A stretch of 64,000 nucleotides of DNA. It comes from Trissonchulus latispiculum. Its lineage: Eukaryota > Nematoda > Enoplea > Enoplida > Ironidae. Below the pieces are notes generated by a model. That model had not been told where the DNA came from, did not search any database, and saw nothing but the letters and a program-made list of their open reading frames with translations. Position 1 is the first letter of the stretch. Each line of letters begins with the position of its first letter. Where the stretch lies: NCBI GenBank assembly GCA_030248195.1, contig JASAND010022074.1, forward strand, positions 19,817 through 83,816, written 5' to 3'. The position numbers were made by a program, and so were the translations under genes. Below are positions 21,869 to 33,428 of this stretch, piece after piece.

Positions 21869-24800
21869 CTGAAATATACAAAAACCAAAATAGTTAAAAT
21901 AGACTAAAATGAAAAGACACTGAACAGCTAGGATATCACTGAAGCATCTAAGAGCGGAGTTTCATGGAGCATTTTCCTAAACAGGATTAAAAAATAGATG
22001 CTTCTTCTGTGGCTTTCCCGTTCCTCACAGCTAGATGTGTGTGACCCTGAAGTGAAGATATCCCCAGTCACTTTAAACACTGTAAAACAATAGAGGACGT
22101 AGTAGTGATATTAAAATTTTGAATAAAAACAAATCCTTTGCATCTTAAATTTACAATAAAACACACACTAATGACCTAATGATTGCTTCCAACACTAGCT
22201 TATTTCGTTCGGTCGAACAGCACCAGCATAATTGCATATTGTTCAGCAGGCAACTACAAGACTTTAAATACAGATGCACGTTACATTCAATTCATCTATG
22301 ACCAGAACAAACCGTAGCGAAAGTTGCATAAAATAGTCTCTTCTCGTGCGTTAGTCCATGTGACAGGCTCGTCTCATATGCTAAACAAAAGTACATAGCA
22401 GATATAGACAACACAATAAACGCAACATAGCATTTTTAGGAATATTTGATTGGTGTAATGTGGACAAGGAGGAGGATAAGACAAATTCCCTGCCTACCCC
22501 ACTCAGCACTTCAGCATAGAAGTGGTCTTAAAATTTCTCCCGTAGACATTTAGTTACAATTGCTATAGGAAGGTGTCCAAAACATAATAGCTTTCACTAC
22601 AAAAATTTTAAAAACAAGTAGGAAAAATGCTCCTTGCAGTCGCATGAAAAAGTTAATATGAGCTATGATTGCCAACATTTAAATGTGTCAAGGACAAGAT
22701 ATAAAATGTTTAATATGAGCCAGCATCTAAATCAGTAGAGGACAAGATGTAAATGGCTAATATGAGCCGCTACGTTTCCCTTGGGCTCATACGCGCATAG
22801 AATGGCATAAAGTATCAGTGTTTAATATAAACGATTTGATTGGCCTGGGAATATTGAAACAGTTGTTTCGTTTCGTTGACTTACTGGGTGGTCTTAAATG
22901 TGTATTGTGATGTGGCGGTGGTGAAGAAACCATGAATTTTGACCATTGTTAGCACACGTTATTAAATACAGTAATGTTTCGTTAAAGTAAGTTAAGTACG
23001 GTGTAAGTAAGGTACCCTACACTTACCCCCAAGTGTAAGTAACACTGGGGGGTAAGGGGTGGGAGCTCCACGCCCCTCAACCCGGACAAGGTACAAGCCC
23101 TACAGCCGTCAAAGGCAAGGGATAAGGAAAAATTGGGCAAGGAGAACGCAGAAACGGCCGGAAAAAATAGGTTTTCGCACCAAAATTCCAAGAAATTTCC
23201 TGCTTCGCAGGAATTTTTTTCTACAATTTCCCATTTTTCCAAAAAATCGATCAAAAGTTTGAAATTTTTTCTAAAAATTGGCAACTGTTTCCAAATTCTT
23301 TAAAAAGTTTCCATTTATATTACTATTAGCTTTAATTTATGCTTATGGTACAAGCTCCAAAATGTTGGTTCAAGAACCCACTCAGAATTTTCTTTTTTAC
23401 AAGCCCCCCCCAGGATCCGACCCTATGTTAATGTATGCTGGTAGGTACCTATTATTTTTTATCTCAGCGTCGAACCAGAAGAAAAATATATACTGCAATT
23501 TAAATAACGTCCTAAAGACAAACCGACTAGGGGATGGTTCGTAGATTTGTAGCCGGCCGTAACATTAGGTTGTGCTGCACTCTGAACAATAAAATTACCA
23601 GCTGAAGCTGAAACAATAGTACTACTAACAAGCATTAATGGCTTCCTTGGCAATGCGAACTATAAAAGGAGATTGATCAGCAATCTTTTCAGCCAACTTG
23701 ATGGCCTGATCTACCAACTGATCCGGTGGAAAGACTTTGGAAACCAAACCTAAAACAAATCGTCAAGTAAAAGTGGAATACGCTGAAACGATAACACATA
23801 AAATGTTTTGACTAAGACAAAAATCTAAGATTTAGCACAAATTTCCAGCATTCAAGCATAATATTGTTTTATGCGCTACTTGTCCTTTAAAATTCTGAGA
23901 ACTGATAGCTGACTAAAGGGTAACGAAAACCGGACAAAGGCAGGGTATGACAAAGACTCACAGCTTGGATAAAAGTTACCATAATATTAATCCAAGGATA
24001 GATGGGCGGAGGTTTCCAAGAAAAAATAGTTCAGTGAGTTTTAGTAAAACGATTTGCCTCCCACACTTCACTTTAACTTCACTTGCTGTTGTAGCTGCAA
24101 GCAGGCACAATTTTCGCGAACTGAGTAGTACTGTTTGCCAGCTTCAACACGTAAACAGAGCGAGTGAGTGTACACAATTGTGTACAGGGTACTCGGTTAG
24201 AGGGGCATTAGGTCTCAGTTGGGGGAGGATCACCCGTTATTGTGCAGATGATGTCTGCCAGCTGATAACTTAAAATGTGACGATTGTCGCACTCTTAATA
24301 GTTATTATATGTACTCTTGCTGAAACGCATAATATATACCAGCTTCTTTAGCATCCTGAGCGCTAATTCGATCACCAGTCAGTACCAGTTCCATGGCAAG
24401 CGATTTTCCAACCACGCGCGGCAGCCGCTGAGTACCACCGGCACCTGAAAGAAAAAACAATAACAAAACTAAGAATGCAGTAAAAAACTTTCAAGTGGAA
24501 CCTAAGTATCTGCGAAAATCGAAAATGGTGAGAATGAAAATCGAAGGAAAAATCTGATGGTCCCCTATCTTTGCACTTTGTACTTAACTTTTTTGTACTT
24601 AATCCGTGAGACTAGTCGTCGCCGACAGCCGTAGGATGCCCCCGTCTGATGAGTTGCCGCCACTGATGCCGGTCAGCCGCCAGGTCTTTTACGATTCCGA
24701 CGTTGTTTCTAGCCCACACCACGGCACCGTAGACAGATTTGAGATGTAGCTGCTCCAGGTCGCTCATCACAGTTGACTTCCACGTTTTCTTTGGAGCAGA

Positions 24801-27800
24801 TCGGATACACTTCGAGTCGGGTGGGGGAGGCATGCACCAGATCCATGAGCAGAGACGTTCATTGGACAGGCGTGCGATGTGGCCTAGCCACCTCAGCCGT
24901 GAAAGTCTGAGCCTGTCGGCCATAGAGGGTTGGTTGCAACAGGACAGACGAATTTGGACGTTAGGAAGTCTGTCCCTCAGGCTGATGCCGAGTATCGAGC
25001 GCAGGCACGCCATTTGGAAGGTTTCGAGCCTGTCGAGATTCACCTTCAGGGGGCTCCATGTTTCGCACCCATATAGCAGTACGGGGACGACTGAGGCATT
25101 GAAAATTTACATTTTGGTGTTAATGGTTATATCGGACCTACGCCATGATTCTAAGCATCGGAGTTACACAAAAGCAGACGGCAGAACTGAGCCAAAAATT
25201 CACAGAATAAACTAACCTGGAATGGTACCCAGAAGAATTTCTGGCTGACCAAATTGGGCCTTGTCTCCGGCATAGATGATATCACACATCATGGCCAATT
25301 CGCAACCACCACCTAACTGAAACACAGTACGTATCAAAAGATGGCAAGACTGAAAAAATCAATACAAAACTAAAAACAAATTTGAAAACACTAAACTTTA
25401 CTTAGGGTAAAAATTCTTGTAAATTGATTTTAAGACTTTCGACAAAATTGTCAAACGTGAGTAAACTACCGCAAATCCATTAACAGCAGCAATGATAGGC
25501 TTTTTCAAGAGAGCCACAGGGTTCCAGTGCTCCAAGAATGAACCCGAATATGTTTCGTGAAACTTTTTGTTTTCCATCTCCTTGATATCAGCACCAGCTA
25601 AACAATGGAAAAGCTAAATATTTTGCATTTCAAACGTACAAAAGGCGTGATTTAAACAAGAGAGGACCAAAGCACATTATGGTCTTCAATTTATCTTGGT
25701 GACCGCTGTTCTCTTGGGGTTGGGGAGAGGGGGCGGGGATTGGAACCACTTCCGTGGGAAATCCGATGAACACGGACCCCATTAAATGGAGATCCCCATA
25801 GGTGTCCTTTGGCATCCGTCTGGTCAACGGAGAAAATGGGTTCCAAACTCCTGGGAACACGGCTGTGTTGGTTTAGCACTGAAGCATCTGGAGTCCCCAA
25901 ATTATGCCGCCGAGCGATTGGGTCCAATCCCCCCATCATTTCCTTTCCGGATTCACCGATGTATGGACCTGTCAGTGCTAAGACGTGTGCTGGGCCAGTA
26001 GATGCCGAAGTGGCCTCATATAGCTTCTCCAAGCTGACCGAGCCAGGTAAAGAACAACAGGTAGGAACAACAAACAACACCGCTATTTTCTACCAAAGTT
26101 GGAGGATTCACCTACAAAGCACTCTTCAAAAATTGCTCCTTCCTCAACAGTGGACGGGCCTTTTTGCAAATAAATTCAGCTTTTTAAACATCGTTCTAAA
26201 ACTGCGTATTTTCCATTCTCAAAACAACAATTTCGGTAGACGTCAGCATAGCTCAATTAGTACCATAAAACAAATTATGCCTCTATCAAAATATATACCT
26301 TTCGTCAAACAAACCTATCTAACCAGAAAATACATAGAATAAACCCCCCGAACAATACAACAATTTCACTGGCTCTGGTCAACTTTTACAAGGGGAATGG
26401 TGAAAGAATTTTCTCGCACTTTCCAACTAATTTTAACCTCCTGATACAGTATATTTTGTTGTATTTCATTATATTTTATTAAATGATTTTACAAATATAT
26501 ACATATAAGTTAAGGTCAATATTTCCCCTGTGCAGACATTTCTCAAAATTCCAGGCAGTTACCGGTTAAACCATTGCCAAAACAGTGAACCTAATGTAAA
26601 TTTTGCGATAAGCATTTGACGGACTAACCAGCAAAAGCTTTCTCGGAGCCAGTGAGCACCACCGCTTTAATTTGATCATTCTCCTCAAATGACTGCAGGA
26701 CACTGGTTAACTGAAAGAAGCAAATGCATCACACAAATCACAGACAACTGCCAACATTAGGGCATTATTATGTCGTCCGACGAACAAAATTCGGTGCTAA
26801 GCAAAACAACAGCTTCTAAAAGCAAAAACTAAATTCAAAGAAAAGGGTTCACCCGGAGCATTGGGAAATAATATGGATAATTGTGAGGGCGAGATTACAA
26901 AATCAAGGATGGACATGCTAAAAACTGGGTCCAGGAGGTTCAAAAAGACAAGAGGACTAAGTTAGTAGGTGGTGCATTATATAATGTGTCCGTCCACACA
27001 GCTTCTTCGAATAGCCTATTTGCGGGTTGTACAATTATATCGACTTTCAGGTTTTCGCACTACCCTCCTTTCGGGAAATTTGTGGAAGGAAACAAACATT
27101 AAGCACATTCCAGTGTAGAAAGCCATTTTCCAGCTGGTGTACATTTAGCCGCTAATTTTATCAACTGAAGTCTTTGCAGAACAACATAATAGCACACTTT
27201 TTCTATTTTTACGTCGATCGCCATTGAAAAACCTATTGCTTGCTGATTTTAGTTACCACTTTTTAGTTTCAAAATTTCTCGGCTTTTCAGTCAAAAATTT
27301 TCCAAGGTTTCCATTAAAGACTTTTATAATGTAAAAATTTCTCGACTTTTCGAAAGGTTACAATCCAAGGTTTAAAGCTTCTTTTCGAAGAGTCATGTGG
27401 ATAATTTACTAATTTAGGATCAACCTAAATTCCACATTAATTATAACACTCAGCTGAACGCAGCTACACATAGCTTCAGAGGAGGATCCTGGGTTATGTT
27501 CACGAGAGGGATTGGTGAGAACCACACCCCCCCCGGCCCCCCAATCGGATAGCTACCCTATAAAACTAAATTTGCCACATCTTGCCATTTTTGTGCAGCA
27601 TTTTCTAAACTTTTTAAGACTTCGCCGAATTATTAGAGAAACATTTGCTATTTTACTTTAAAAATCTTCTAAAATTAGCATCATTTGTTAGCGATTTGAG
27701 GCAAACTTTGCACACAAAAACGTAAAAATTCGGAAAAAGTAGCCAAGAATATGTACCTCAAGTCTCTCCCATAAAAATCGCCGAGATTAGAATCCCCTGC

Positions 27801-30800
27801 ATTATCGGTTAACTTAATCCTAATCCTCCAAAATGTTTGACCAGACCGAACCGATTACAACCACAAATCCACAGGGATAGACCAGATTTAGTCAAATGAG
27901 CGCGTTAAAACAACTTGTTCACATATCTGACAACTTATAAATCACGACGAGAGGAAAAGATTAGAAAATCCACGGCCGGGCAGAATAAGCCTAATTATTT
28001 CAATTCGACAAAACAGAGCATAAATAAGGATACGTTACTTCCTGCATCAGCCCATCGCAAAGAGCGTTCAAGGCTTTTCGCCGATTCAACTCCACGTAGC
28101 CAACATTCTTTTTGGAACCCCGAACATCCGTGATCAAGTGCTGGTACCCTGAAATTAAAAAATGTAACCGGCATCACAGGGAACGCGCCAGCGGCCCTAT
28201 AATATGAGTCTAAAGTCCAAAATTGCCCTTTTTGGATCTGCGAAGCCTCTGTGCAAGAACCAGCGCAGATCTTGCGCAGATTTTATGTACAAATTGTAGA
28301 GCACATCAAGTTTAGTATATATCATGGGGGAGCTCGGAGCCCCCCATAATACGAGCCAAAAAGGCACTTTGCGTGTTTTCAAAATGCTTAGTTAGGCGTA
28401 ACTAATTAGCGGTAAGGAATTAAGAGCTAATATTTACATTTTTGAAATCCCCAGGTCAAGAGCTTTCGAATGATACCAAACTTGCCCGGAAAAAATGAAC
28501 TTTGAAAATTTTCATTTTTCAGACCTACTTTCTAGGTGGGGTTTTTTCTCTGATGTTTGTCCTTTACGCTTTATGTCCCGTAACTCACCAAAGGATTTTC
28601 ACATGCCTTATGGGGGCGACTTTTACCTATTATTATCTTGTTGTCGAAACCATGAACCTGTTCACTATTGATTATTTTGGCCCAATTCGGCCTCTAGCGA
28701 TTTTTACAGACTGTCAAACATGGGCTCACGAACATTCGGACTTAGAAAATTTTCGAGGGTCCCAACACAGAAAATTGTCAAAAAGTCGTCTAAAATGGCG
28801 TTTTTCGGCCATTTGGTGGTGCGCTTATATAGTAAATCAGGGTCGCTAAAAACGATGAGCATATCGCCGAAACCGACGGATGTGACCCTCGGGCTGCGTG
28901 GCGCCCGTGGTTCCTCGCCCAGGGTCAAAGTGGAGAAAAGTCGCTAAAAACGACTATATTTGGCCTTTCTGGAGCTGCCATGTATATTAAATCGGGGTCG
29001 CTGAACACGATAGGCACGTTTGCTTCTCCGTGTGGTGCCGCTATTGCGCTGCACTGCGGTGCGGCAGCCGCAGCAACGCTGCAGGTGCAGCACCGTACAG
29101 CACGGCCTGTAACCTGCAATAGAAAAGTTGTAATTGCCTGAAAGCTTGCCCTTATATAGTAAATCGGGGACGCTGAACACGATGAGAGTATCCCCGTCGC
29201 TGTGCGGTGCTGCTATCGTGCTGCACCGCGGCGCTGCAGCGCTGCAGGTGCAGCACGCCCTGTAACTTGCAATAGACAAGCTGTAACTGCCTGAAAGCTT
29301 GCCCTTATATAGCAAATCGGGGTCGCTAAACACGATGACTGTTACGATCGCTGTGCGGTGCTACTAATTTATGGGATTCACGGAATGGCATGTACGTACG
29401 TAGTTTAAGAGTAATTTGTTGACATCTAGTTTAAGAGTACATAAGGGTTAATGTTATGGTCAATGAACCACAACACATTCCCAAAAATGAAACAGGACAA
29501 GCAGGAAAAATGCTCCTTGCAGTCGCATGAAAAATACAATATGAGCCAGGAGGACAGCATTCAATTCGGGAAAAGACAAGATTTAAACTGTGTAATATGA
29601 GCCAGCATTTAATTATGTAAAGGACAATATTTAAAAGTTTAATATGAGCAGCTCGCTTTCTCGGGCTCATATTGACGCCTCACAGATAGCCCATAAGGGG
29701 TATCATTCTTTGTTTGTTCGTTTATATGATTTTGACAGAGCATTTGCTAGCAAACGTAGTTAGTGCAAAGCTGCTGTTACAGAAAAATAGATGGTTGCAG
29801 TACTTATGGTATTGCTGAAAATCCATTTTTCCATACAGTATGAAAAGATATGGTTTAGTATTTGAAGTGCATGCTGTATAATAAGAATGTATATACTATG
29901 TATGTTGTGTGGGACTGAAATAAGTTCTGGTTTAAACGTTTCCAGCATACCCGTGATTAGATGTTATGCTACCCGACCGTATGCTCGGCTTGGAATTATG
30001 TATATATATTTTGTTTTAGATCTGTTCCACGGATTTCAGTTATATGCACGTATGCAACCGAATTGCAGACACAACTGTGTTCATAAGGCGTCAATATGAG
30101 CCCGAGAAAGCGAGCTGCTCATATTAAACTTTTAAATCTTGTCCTTTACATAATTAAATGCTGGCTCATATTACACATTTTAAATCTTGTCTTTTCCCGA
30201 ATTGAATGCTGTTCTCCTGGCTCATATTGTATTTTTCATGCGACTGCAAGGAGCATTTTTCCTACTTGCATAATATGTGCAAGGTTTCATCTCTGTATCC
30301 CTTATATGCCGTTAAAAATGCAGAATAATGCTACTTCTAGGGGCCTATACTTTTTTAAAAAAGTTTTTGGTATAATGCAAAAATGTTTAAGAGATTAATA
30401 AAACGTTGCTTCCCTAAAACTGAAAATTTTGGTTTTTTCCGCAAAAAAGTGGTTAGTCGCGGGTGAGAGGTGCAGGTTTTCCAGAGCTAAAAAAAAGCAG
30501 TTTCTGGACTGTTTCCGGACTTTGATGGAAATTTAGCAATCGTAGCTGTTAGAAGTTTGAATTACTACAAAGCAAGACATATATAGCTAAATATAAATGA
30601 CGATGCTTTAGCATCATCAACAACAACGAACAACGACAATGTTAATTAAATTTGAAGTAAAGTGAAACAAATAAAGGTATTGCAGAGGTCTGTGGCGGAA
30701 GCCCCCAGCTAAAAATGAGAAGATTGTTAAAGATTTTGGCTCCAGATCGAATCTTTCCAAGCACTGTATTTTGGCTCGAAAATTGCTGCGTATATATATG

Positions 30801-33277
30801 ATATGGCGTAATATCCAAGTTTTTGCGTATATATTTCAGAAAAAAATTCGCAGTTTGTAGCGCAAAAACCGAAGAGGGGTATATTTGGGAGGGTCTTAAC
30901 GTGGTAATTCCCTTTGGTCACATAAAGTTTGCACCATTATTACTCATCCATTACTAGTAGTTAAGAAGCCATTTTTATATCAAAATGTAGCTTGACATTT
31001 TCTCTTTTTAATGCATGCATGCATTTAATGTTGCTTTTCTAAAATATTTTTAACACATCTTAGAAGAAGTATAATTTTCCAGAATTTTTGCAGACTCAAG
31101 TGAATTTTTTCGCGAGACATCGGTTATATCATTCGATACCTCCATCAAATAGCTGGAGATGATTTTTTATTTATTGTGAAATGGCTCTTCGTTATAGAGA
31201 AATAAGCTGAAATGTGTGCGTAACCTGTATTTTGCCTACTTTTTCCAAATTTGTCAAGCGATTACTTTAGCTAGAAAGCAGCAATCGGGGCAACTAAAAA
31301 ATCGTCCCTGGGTATATTTGTGCAGAACACATTTGTTCAGTAGCAGACCTCCAGCTTGCATGGTGAATGCTCCACAATCTTTGGAAAAAAATTGGTCGTG
31401 TTTTTGCAAAAACTACATTTTTTAGGATAGCAGCCTACAGGATAGCAGTTGGAAGACGATCATGCGTCGGATAATTTGTCCCTGTGAGACCTTCAGATCG
31501 ACGCCCTTAGTTTGATTTTACGGCTTGCGTAGTTCAAGAAATCTGGCATTCTTTTAGTGGCGGGGGGATGGCCCCCCCCACTTTTCGGCAAGCCCCCACC
31601 CACTTTTTTGGGGGTCGCCCAAAAGTGTCAAAAAATTAGGTCTTTGAGGTCAAATTTTCAAAACTTTTCTCAATTTTTAGCTAATTTATGGACTTATAAG
31701 CTCATTTTAAGCTTAAAAACAGCGATTTTTACCATAAAAATGCTAATTCTTCGCTAAAAATTTCGGTATATTTTAAATTTGGCTCGCCCCCCACTTTTCG
31801 GAAGCCCCCCCCACTTTCAAAACCCTAAAAATGCCAGGAAATGTTGGATAATTTGATTTTTGCAAAAATGACAAGTTTTCGACGCCAAAACAAGAAAATC
31901 GGCTATATCTCACGCACTAGCGTAGATACGGGGGGGGCGGGGGGCGGCCGCCCCCCCGAAATGGTTTTGCCCCCTGAAAAAAAATTGGCCAGAAGAAAAA
32001 TTTTAAGCCCGCGCGGAGCGCGGGCGTTTAAATTTATCATAAACACAAAGAAATTGTATTAAAATACCCCCAAAATTAGTGCATTTGAACTTCATTGAAA
32101 ATTTTTCGCGCCTTCGGCGCGACTTCATTATTAGCACATATATACTGTATATAATTAAACCTTTACTTGTCTGCTTTACTTTACTTTGCTTTGCTAGCTT
32201 TTTAGTTTCATAAACTGCATTATTGCAAACATCATTGTTTTAAATGGTGGATATATACATACTTATACTGGATATGTGTTGCTTGGAATACCCTGTACAT
32301 AATGGGCATCCAGTTTTCCTACGTTACTATATATAAAAGTGGAAAATATATAGCAAATTAAACTACAAAATTTGCTTTGGGAATTGATAATATATAATGC
32401 AAAGAATTCAATGTTTCAATAGCGTTTTAGTGGTGAAATTAAAAAATTTTCTCAACTTCTGGGGGCTGCGCCCCCCAGACCCCCCTTTTGGGTTTTAGCA
32501 TGCCGCTTTCGACTACAATCTATTCAAGCTAAGAACCTTAGAAATTTTGTGCTTAGTGTTCATACAATTGTTGAGCAAAAAATAAAAAATTTTACCCCCC
32601 CCCCGACTTCGGTCCAAACCGCCCCCACTGAAAATTTTTTGTATCTACGCTACTGATCTCACGGTAGAGAAAAGCTAGAAACTTACTTTAAAAAGCAAAA
32701 ATGTGAAGCTCAATGAGATCTTTCGACTGAATTAGTCATAACTGTATAGCTGCTGCCAAACGTTCAGAAATTGGGAAAACCACTCTGACCGGAAATCTCG
32801 AATTTTTGAATCTGGATTGCGCGGAGGGTGTTAAAATGCTAAAAGAACTTCTTTCGGAAAGTTTCATCAAATTTTATCTTGATTTACGCCGCCAAACAAC
32901 AATATATATATGCCCAAAAAGAATCACCACCTTAAGTAATTTTTGGTCAATATAAAATTTTTAAACAGTGGTCAAATTTTCATCAAATGAAAGCCCTAGG
33001 TGCAGCTGAGCAAGTATTGCCATAGAAATGCTTATCCAGTGGCTATAGAGTGCTGTGGTTGGTTAGGAGTTGGAGTCTTTCTTAAGCGATTTGGTCAAAA
33101 ATAGACTTATTCAATGTGGTCAACTAATGTGGTCAACACTGTCATCAAATGAAAGCCCTAAGCGAACTTACGTAACAACTTCCGTCGTAACCATCCACCC
33201 AAACTTGTTGTGTCATATGTAAGTATATATATCTATAAGCACCGAGTCACGTTTGTTCGCAATGATATACAATCGCA

Positions 33278-33336
<59 letters not shown>

Positions 33337-33428
33337 TACTTACCAGGAGTAGACGCAGCAGCAGAAAGAAACCTGCGGTTAGAGGACCATAAAATACAAC
33401 GAACTGATGAGGCTATCACGCCAGACAT
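21803..33428 (-). CDS. ECHS1: Mitochondrial short-chain enoyl-CoA hydratase, nine coding exons
   Basis: Hydrates 2-trans-enoyl-CoA to 3-hydroxyacyl-CoA in mitochondrial beta-oxidation and valine catabolism (crotonase family). Exons on the minus strand: 33428-33344, 28148-28039, 26710-26629, 25597-25470, 25316-25217, 24444-24340, 23749-23630, 22380-22313, 21868-21803. All eight introns are GT-AG and phases join exactly to 287 residues (human 290). Residues 1 to about 28 form an Arg/Ser/Ala-rich presequence lacking acidic residues. Visible motifs are [17 protein letters not shown] (oxyanion hole), [20 protein letters not shown] with catalytic Glu141, [13 protein letters not shown] with Glu161, [18 protein letters not shown], and the C-terminal [12 protein letters not shown]. 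The two Glu correspond to rat Glu144 and Glu164. Introns carry a LINE fragment, TTAA and hAT-like elements, a foldback element and a GC-rich island. Joined by eye from splice signals and homology. Confidence 0.95.
22313..22380 (-). CDS. ECHS1: ECHS1 exon 8
   Basis: Two bases plus 22 codons, including [14 protein letters not shown], which aligns with the family segment LEKKLFYSTFAT. Acceptor GTTTAG, donor GTTTGT. Confidence 0.93.
22615..22795 (+). repeat. Solo arm of the AAAAATGCTCC foldback family, ECHS1 intron 7
   Basis: Begins CAAGTAGGAAAAATGCTCCT and contains three rounds of TAATATGAGC and GGACAAGAT, like each arm of 29498-30268. No inverted partner was found nearby. Confidence 0.75.
23630..23749 (-). 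CDS. ECHS1: ECHS1 exon 7
   Basis: Two bases, 39 codons and one base. It starts [11 protein letters not shown] and ends IAKEAINA. Acceptor TTTTAG, donor GTTAGT. Confidence 0.95.
24065..24318. repeat. Diverged relative of the 1824-2143 MITE, ECHS1 intron 6
   Basis: Shares the order of CAGGCACAATTTTCGCGAAC, then GCGAGTGAGTGTAC, then a GGGGGAGG block, then CGCACTCTTA and a final TATGTACTCTTGC with 1920-2165 and 2870-2884. Alignment is patchy. Confidence 0.5.
24340..24444 (-). CDS. ECHS1: ECHS1 exon 6
   Basis: Two bases, 34 codons and one base, encoding [20 protein letters not shown] and [15 protein letters not shown]. Acceptor TTTCAG, donor GTATAT. Confidence 0.96.
24612..25100 (-). pseudogene. 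Non-LTR retrotransposon 3' fragment in ECHS1 intron 5
   Basis: An open frame encodes the region after the reverse transcriptase: [10 protein letters not shown] near the start, [26 protein letters not shown], then [13 protein letters not shown] and [11 protein letters not shown] before a TAG at 24612. These are hallmark motifs of the C-terminal part of LINE ORF2. Beyond the stop, minus-strand AAGTACAAA recurs twice, like the short repeated 3' tail of RTE-type elements. The copy is 5'-truncated near 25100. The frame is intact over about 160 codons, so the insertion looks recent. It sits in the same orientation as ECHS1. The clade cannot be fixed by eye. Confidence 0.88.
25217..25316 (-). CDS. 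ECHS1: ECHS1 exon 5 (catalytic glutamates)
   Basis: 33 codons plus one base. It holds both catalytic residues: Glu141 in GGGCELAMM and Glu161 in FGQPEILLG. Acceptor TTTCAG, donor GTTAGT. Intron 4 is only 153 nt. Confidence 0.96.
25470..25597 (-). CDS. ECHS1: ECHS1 exon 4 (oxyanion hole)
   Basis: Two bases plus 42 codons. It carries GADIKEM of the oxyanion hole and [12 protein letters not shown] before the active-site loop. Acceptor TTTAG, donor GTAGTT, which is non-optimal but in frame. Confidence 0.95.
25690..26044. other. GC-rich island open on both strands, ECHS1 intron 3
   Basis: About 350 bases are markedly more GC-rich than the surrounding intron, with frames of over 100 codons on each strand. 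The minus frame includes [20 protein letters not shown] and [18 protein letters not shown]; the plus frame ends at a GT donor-like site after 26045. I do not recognise either product. A nested exon or an inserted cDNA fragment are both possible. Confidence 0.4.
26629..26710 (-). CDS. ECHS1: ECHS1 exon 3
   Basis: 27 codons plus one base, from [12 protein letters not shown] to [11 protein letters not shown]. Acceptor TTTCAG, donor GTTAGT. Phases match exons 2 and 4. Confidence 0.95.
28039..28148 (-). CDS. ECHS1: ECHS1 exon 2
   Basis: Two bases plus 36 codons. The acceptor is TTTCAG and the donor GTAACG. It encodes the start of the crotonase fold, including [18 protein letters not shown]. Upstream intron 1 is 5195 nt and contains the elements at 29498-30268 and 30900-32931. 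Confidence 0.95.
28195..28345. repeat. Fragment of the 53-61 kb composite repeat
   Basis: Contains GCGCAGATCTTGCGCAGATT, AAATTGTAGAGCACATC and AAGTTTAGTATAT, then a GGGGGAGCTCGGAGCCCCCC hairpin. These match 53140-53220, 55720-55800 and 61560-61640. Confidence 0.65.
28825..29350. repeat. Tandem repeat of about 150-175 bp, four degenerate units
   Basis: TTATATAGTAAATCGGGG followed by CGCTGAACACGATGA recurs at about 28830, 28985, 29153 and 29308. Between them lie GCTGCAGGTGCAGCAC blocks and GCCTGAAAGCTTGCCCTTAT. An inverted piece is at 38090-38160. Confidence 0.75.
29498..30268. mobile_element. Foldback element with 183-bp arms, ECHS1 intron 1
   Basis: Arms 29498-29680 and 30086-30268 are inverted and equal in length, starting CAAGYAGGAAAAATGCTCCT. 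Each arm has three rounds of TAATATGAGC plus GGACAAGATTTAAA. The 405-bp loop has no recognised gene. No convincing TSD. Confidence 0.88.
31543..31837. mobile_element. 295-bp element with 5-bp TSD
   Basis: Termini CTGGCATT and AATGCCAG. Direct duplication GAAAT at 31538-31542 and 31838-31842. The empty site CAAGAAATGTTGG is present at about 44916-44928 in the other copy of the host element. The interior is built of CCCCCACTTTTCGG blocks. Same family as 58505-58888. Confidence 0.93.
31915..32655. mobile_element. 741-bp hAT-like element with 8-bp TSD
   Basis: Termini CACTAGCGTAGATAC and, inverted, CAGTAGCGTAGATAC. Duplication ATCTCACG at 31907-31914 and 32656-32663. The empty site CTATATCTCACGGTAGAG is at about 44984-45001. 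The interior has a G run, a CGCGCCTTCGGCGCG hairpin at about 32108 and a GGGGCTGCGCCCC block near 32463. Confidence 0.94.
32945..33215 (+). repeat. Two degenerate units of the 147-bp array repeat
   Basis: ATCAAATGAAAGCCCTA followed by GCTGAGCAA and GGCTATAGAGTGCTGTGG match the units at 54-57 kb and, inverted, 60 kb. This lies in ECHS1 intron 1 close to exon 1. Confidence 0.7.
33281..33334. repeat. TA microsatellite of about 54 bases
   Basis: An uninterrupted run of TA dinucleotides begins 10 bases inside intron 1 of ECHS1, next to the exon 1 donor. Frames translated from it (YIYIYI) are artefacts. Confidence 0.98.
33344..33428 (-). CDS. ECHS1: ECHS1 exon 1 (mitochondrial presequence)
   Basis: 28 codons plus one base, beginning [11 protein letters not shown] and ending AAASTP. 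It is rich in Arg, Ser and Ala without acidic residues, as expected of a matrix-targeting peptide. The donor is GTAAGT, followed within about 10 bases by a long TA dinucleotide run in the intron. The split Gly codon joins in frame to exon 2. A TTTTAG acceptor-like sequence lies only two bases before the ATG, so the 5' UTR is probably added by cis- or trans-splicing. The frame stays open upstream to 33626, so an earlier start cannot be excluded. Confidence 0.85.

Larger units (their letters stand above)
30900..32931. mobile_element. TTAA-type element carrying two later insertions, ECHS1 intron 1
   Basis: Flanked by TTAA at 30896-30899 and 32932-32935. It is the same element as 44279-45260. Subtracting the insertions at 31543-31837 (295 plus 5) and 31915-32655 (741 plus 8) leaves 983 bp, against 982 bp for the uninterrupted copy. 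TTAA targets are typical of piggyBac and Kolobok; termini starting GG favour Kolobok. No transposase. Confidence 0.92.

Noticed and set aside
28149..28192. Alternative ECHS1 upstream exon directly before 28148
   Set aside because: A donor-like GTTACA would leave an intron of only 20 bases; the exon at 33344-33428 gives a proper presequence and phase.
33213..33392. Frames containing YIYIYI repeats
   Set aside because: They read through the TA microsatellite. Only the part upstream of the GTAAGT donor (33344-33428) is supported, as ECHS1 exon 1.
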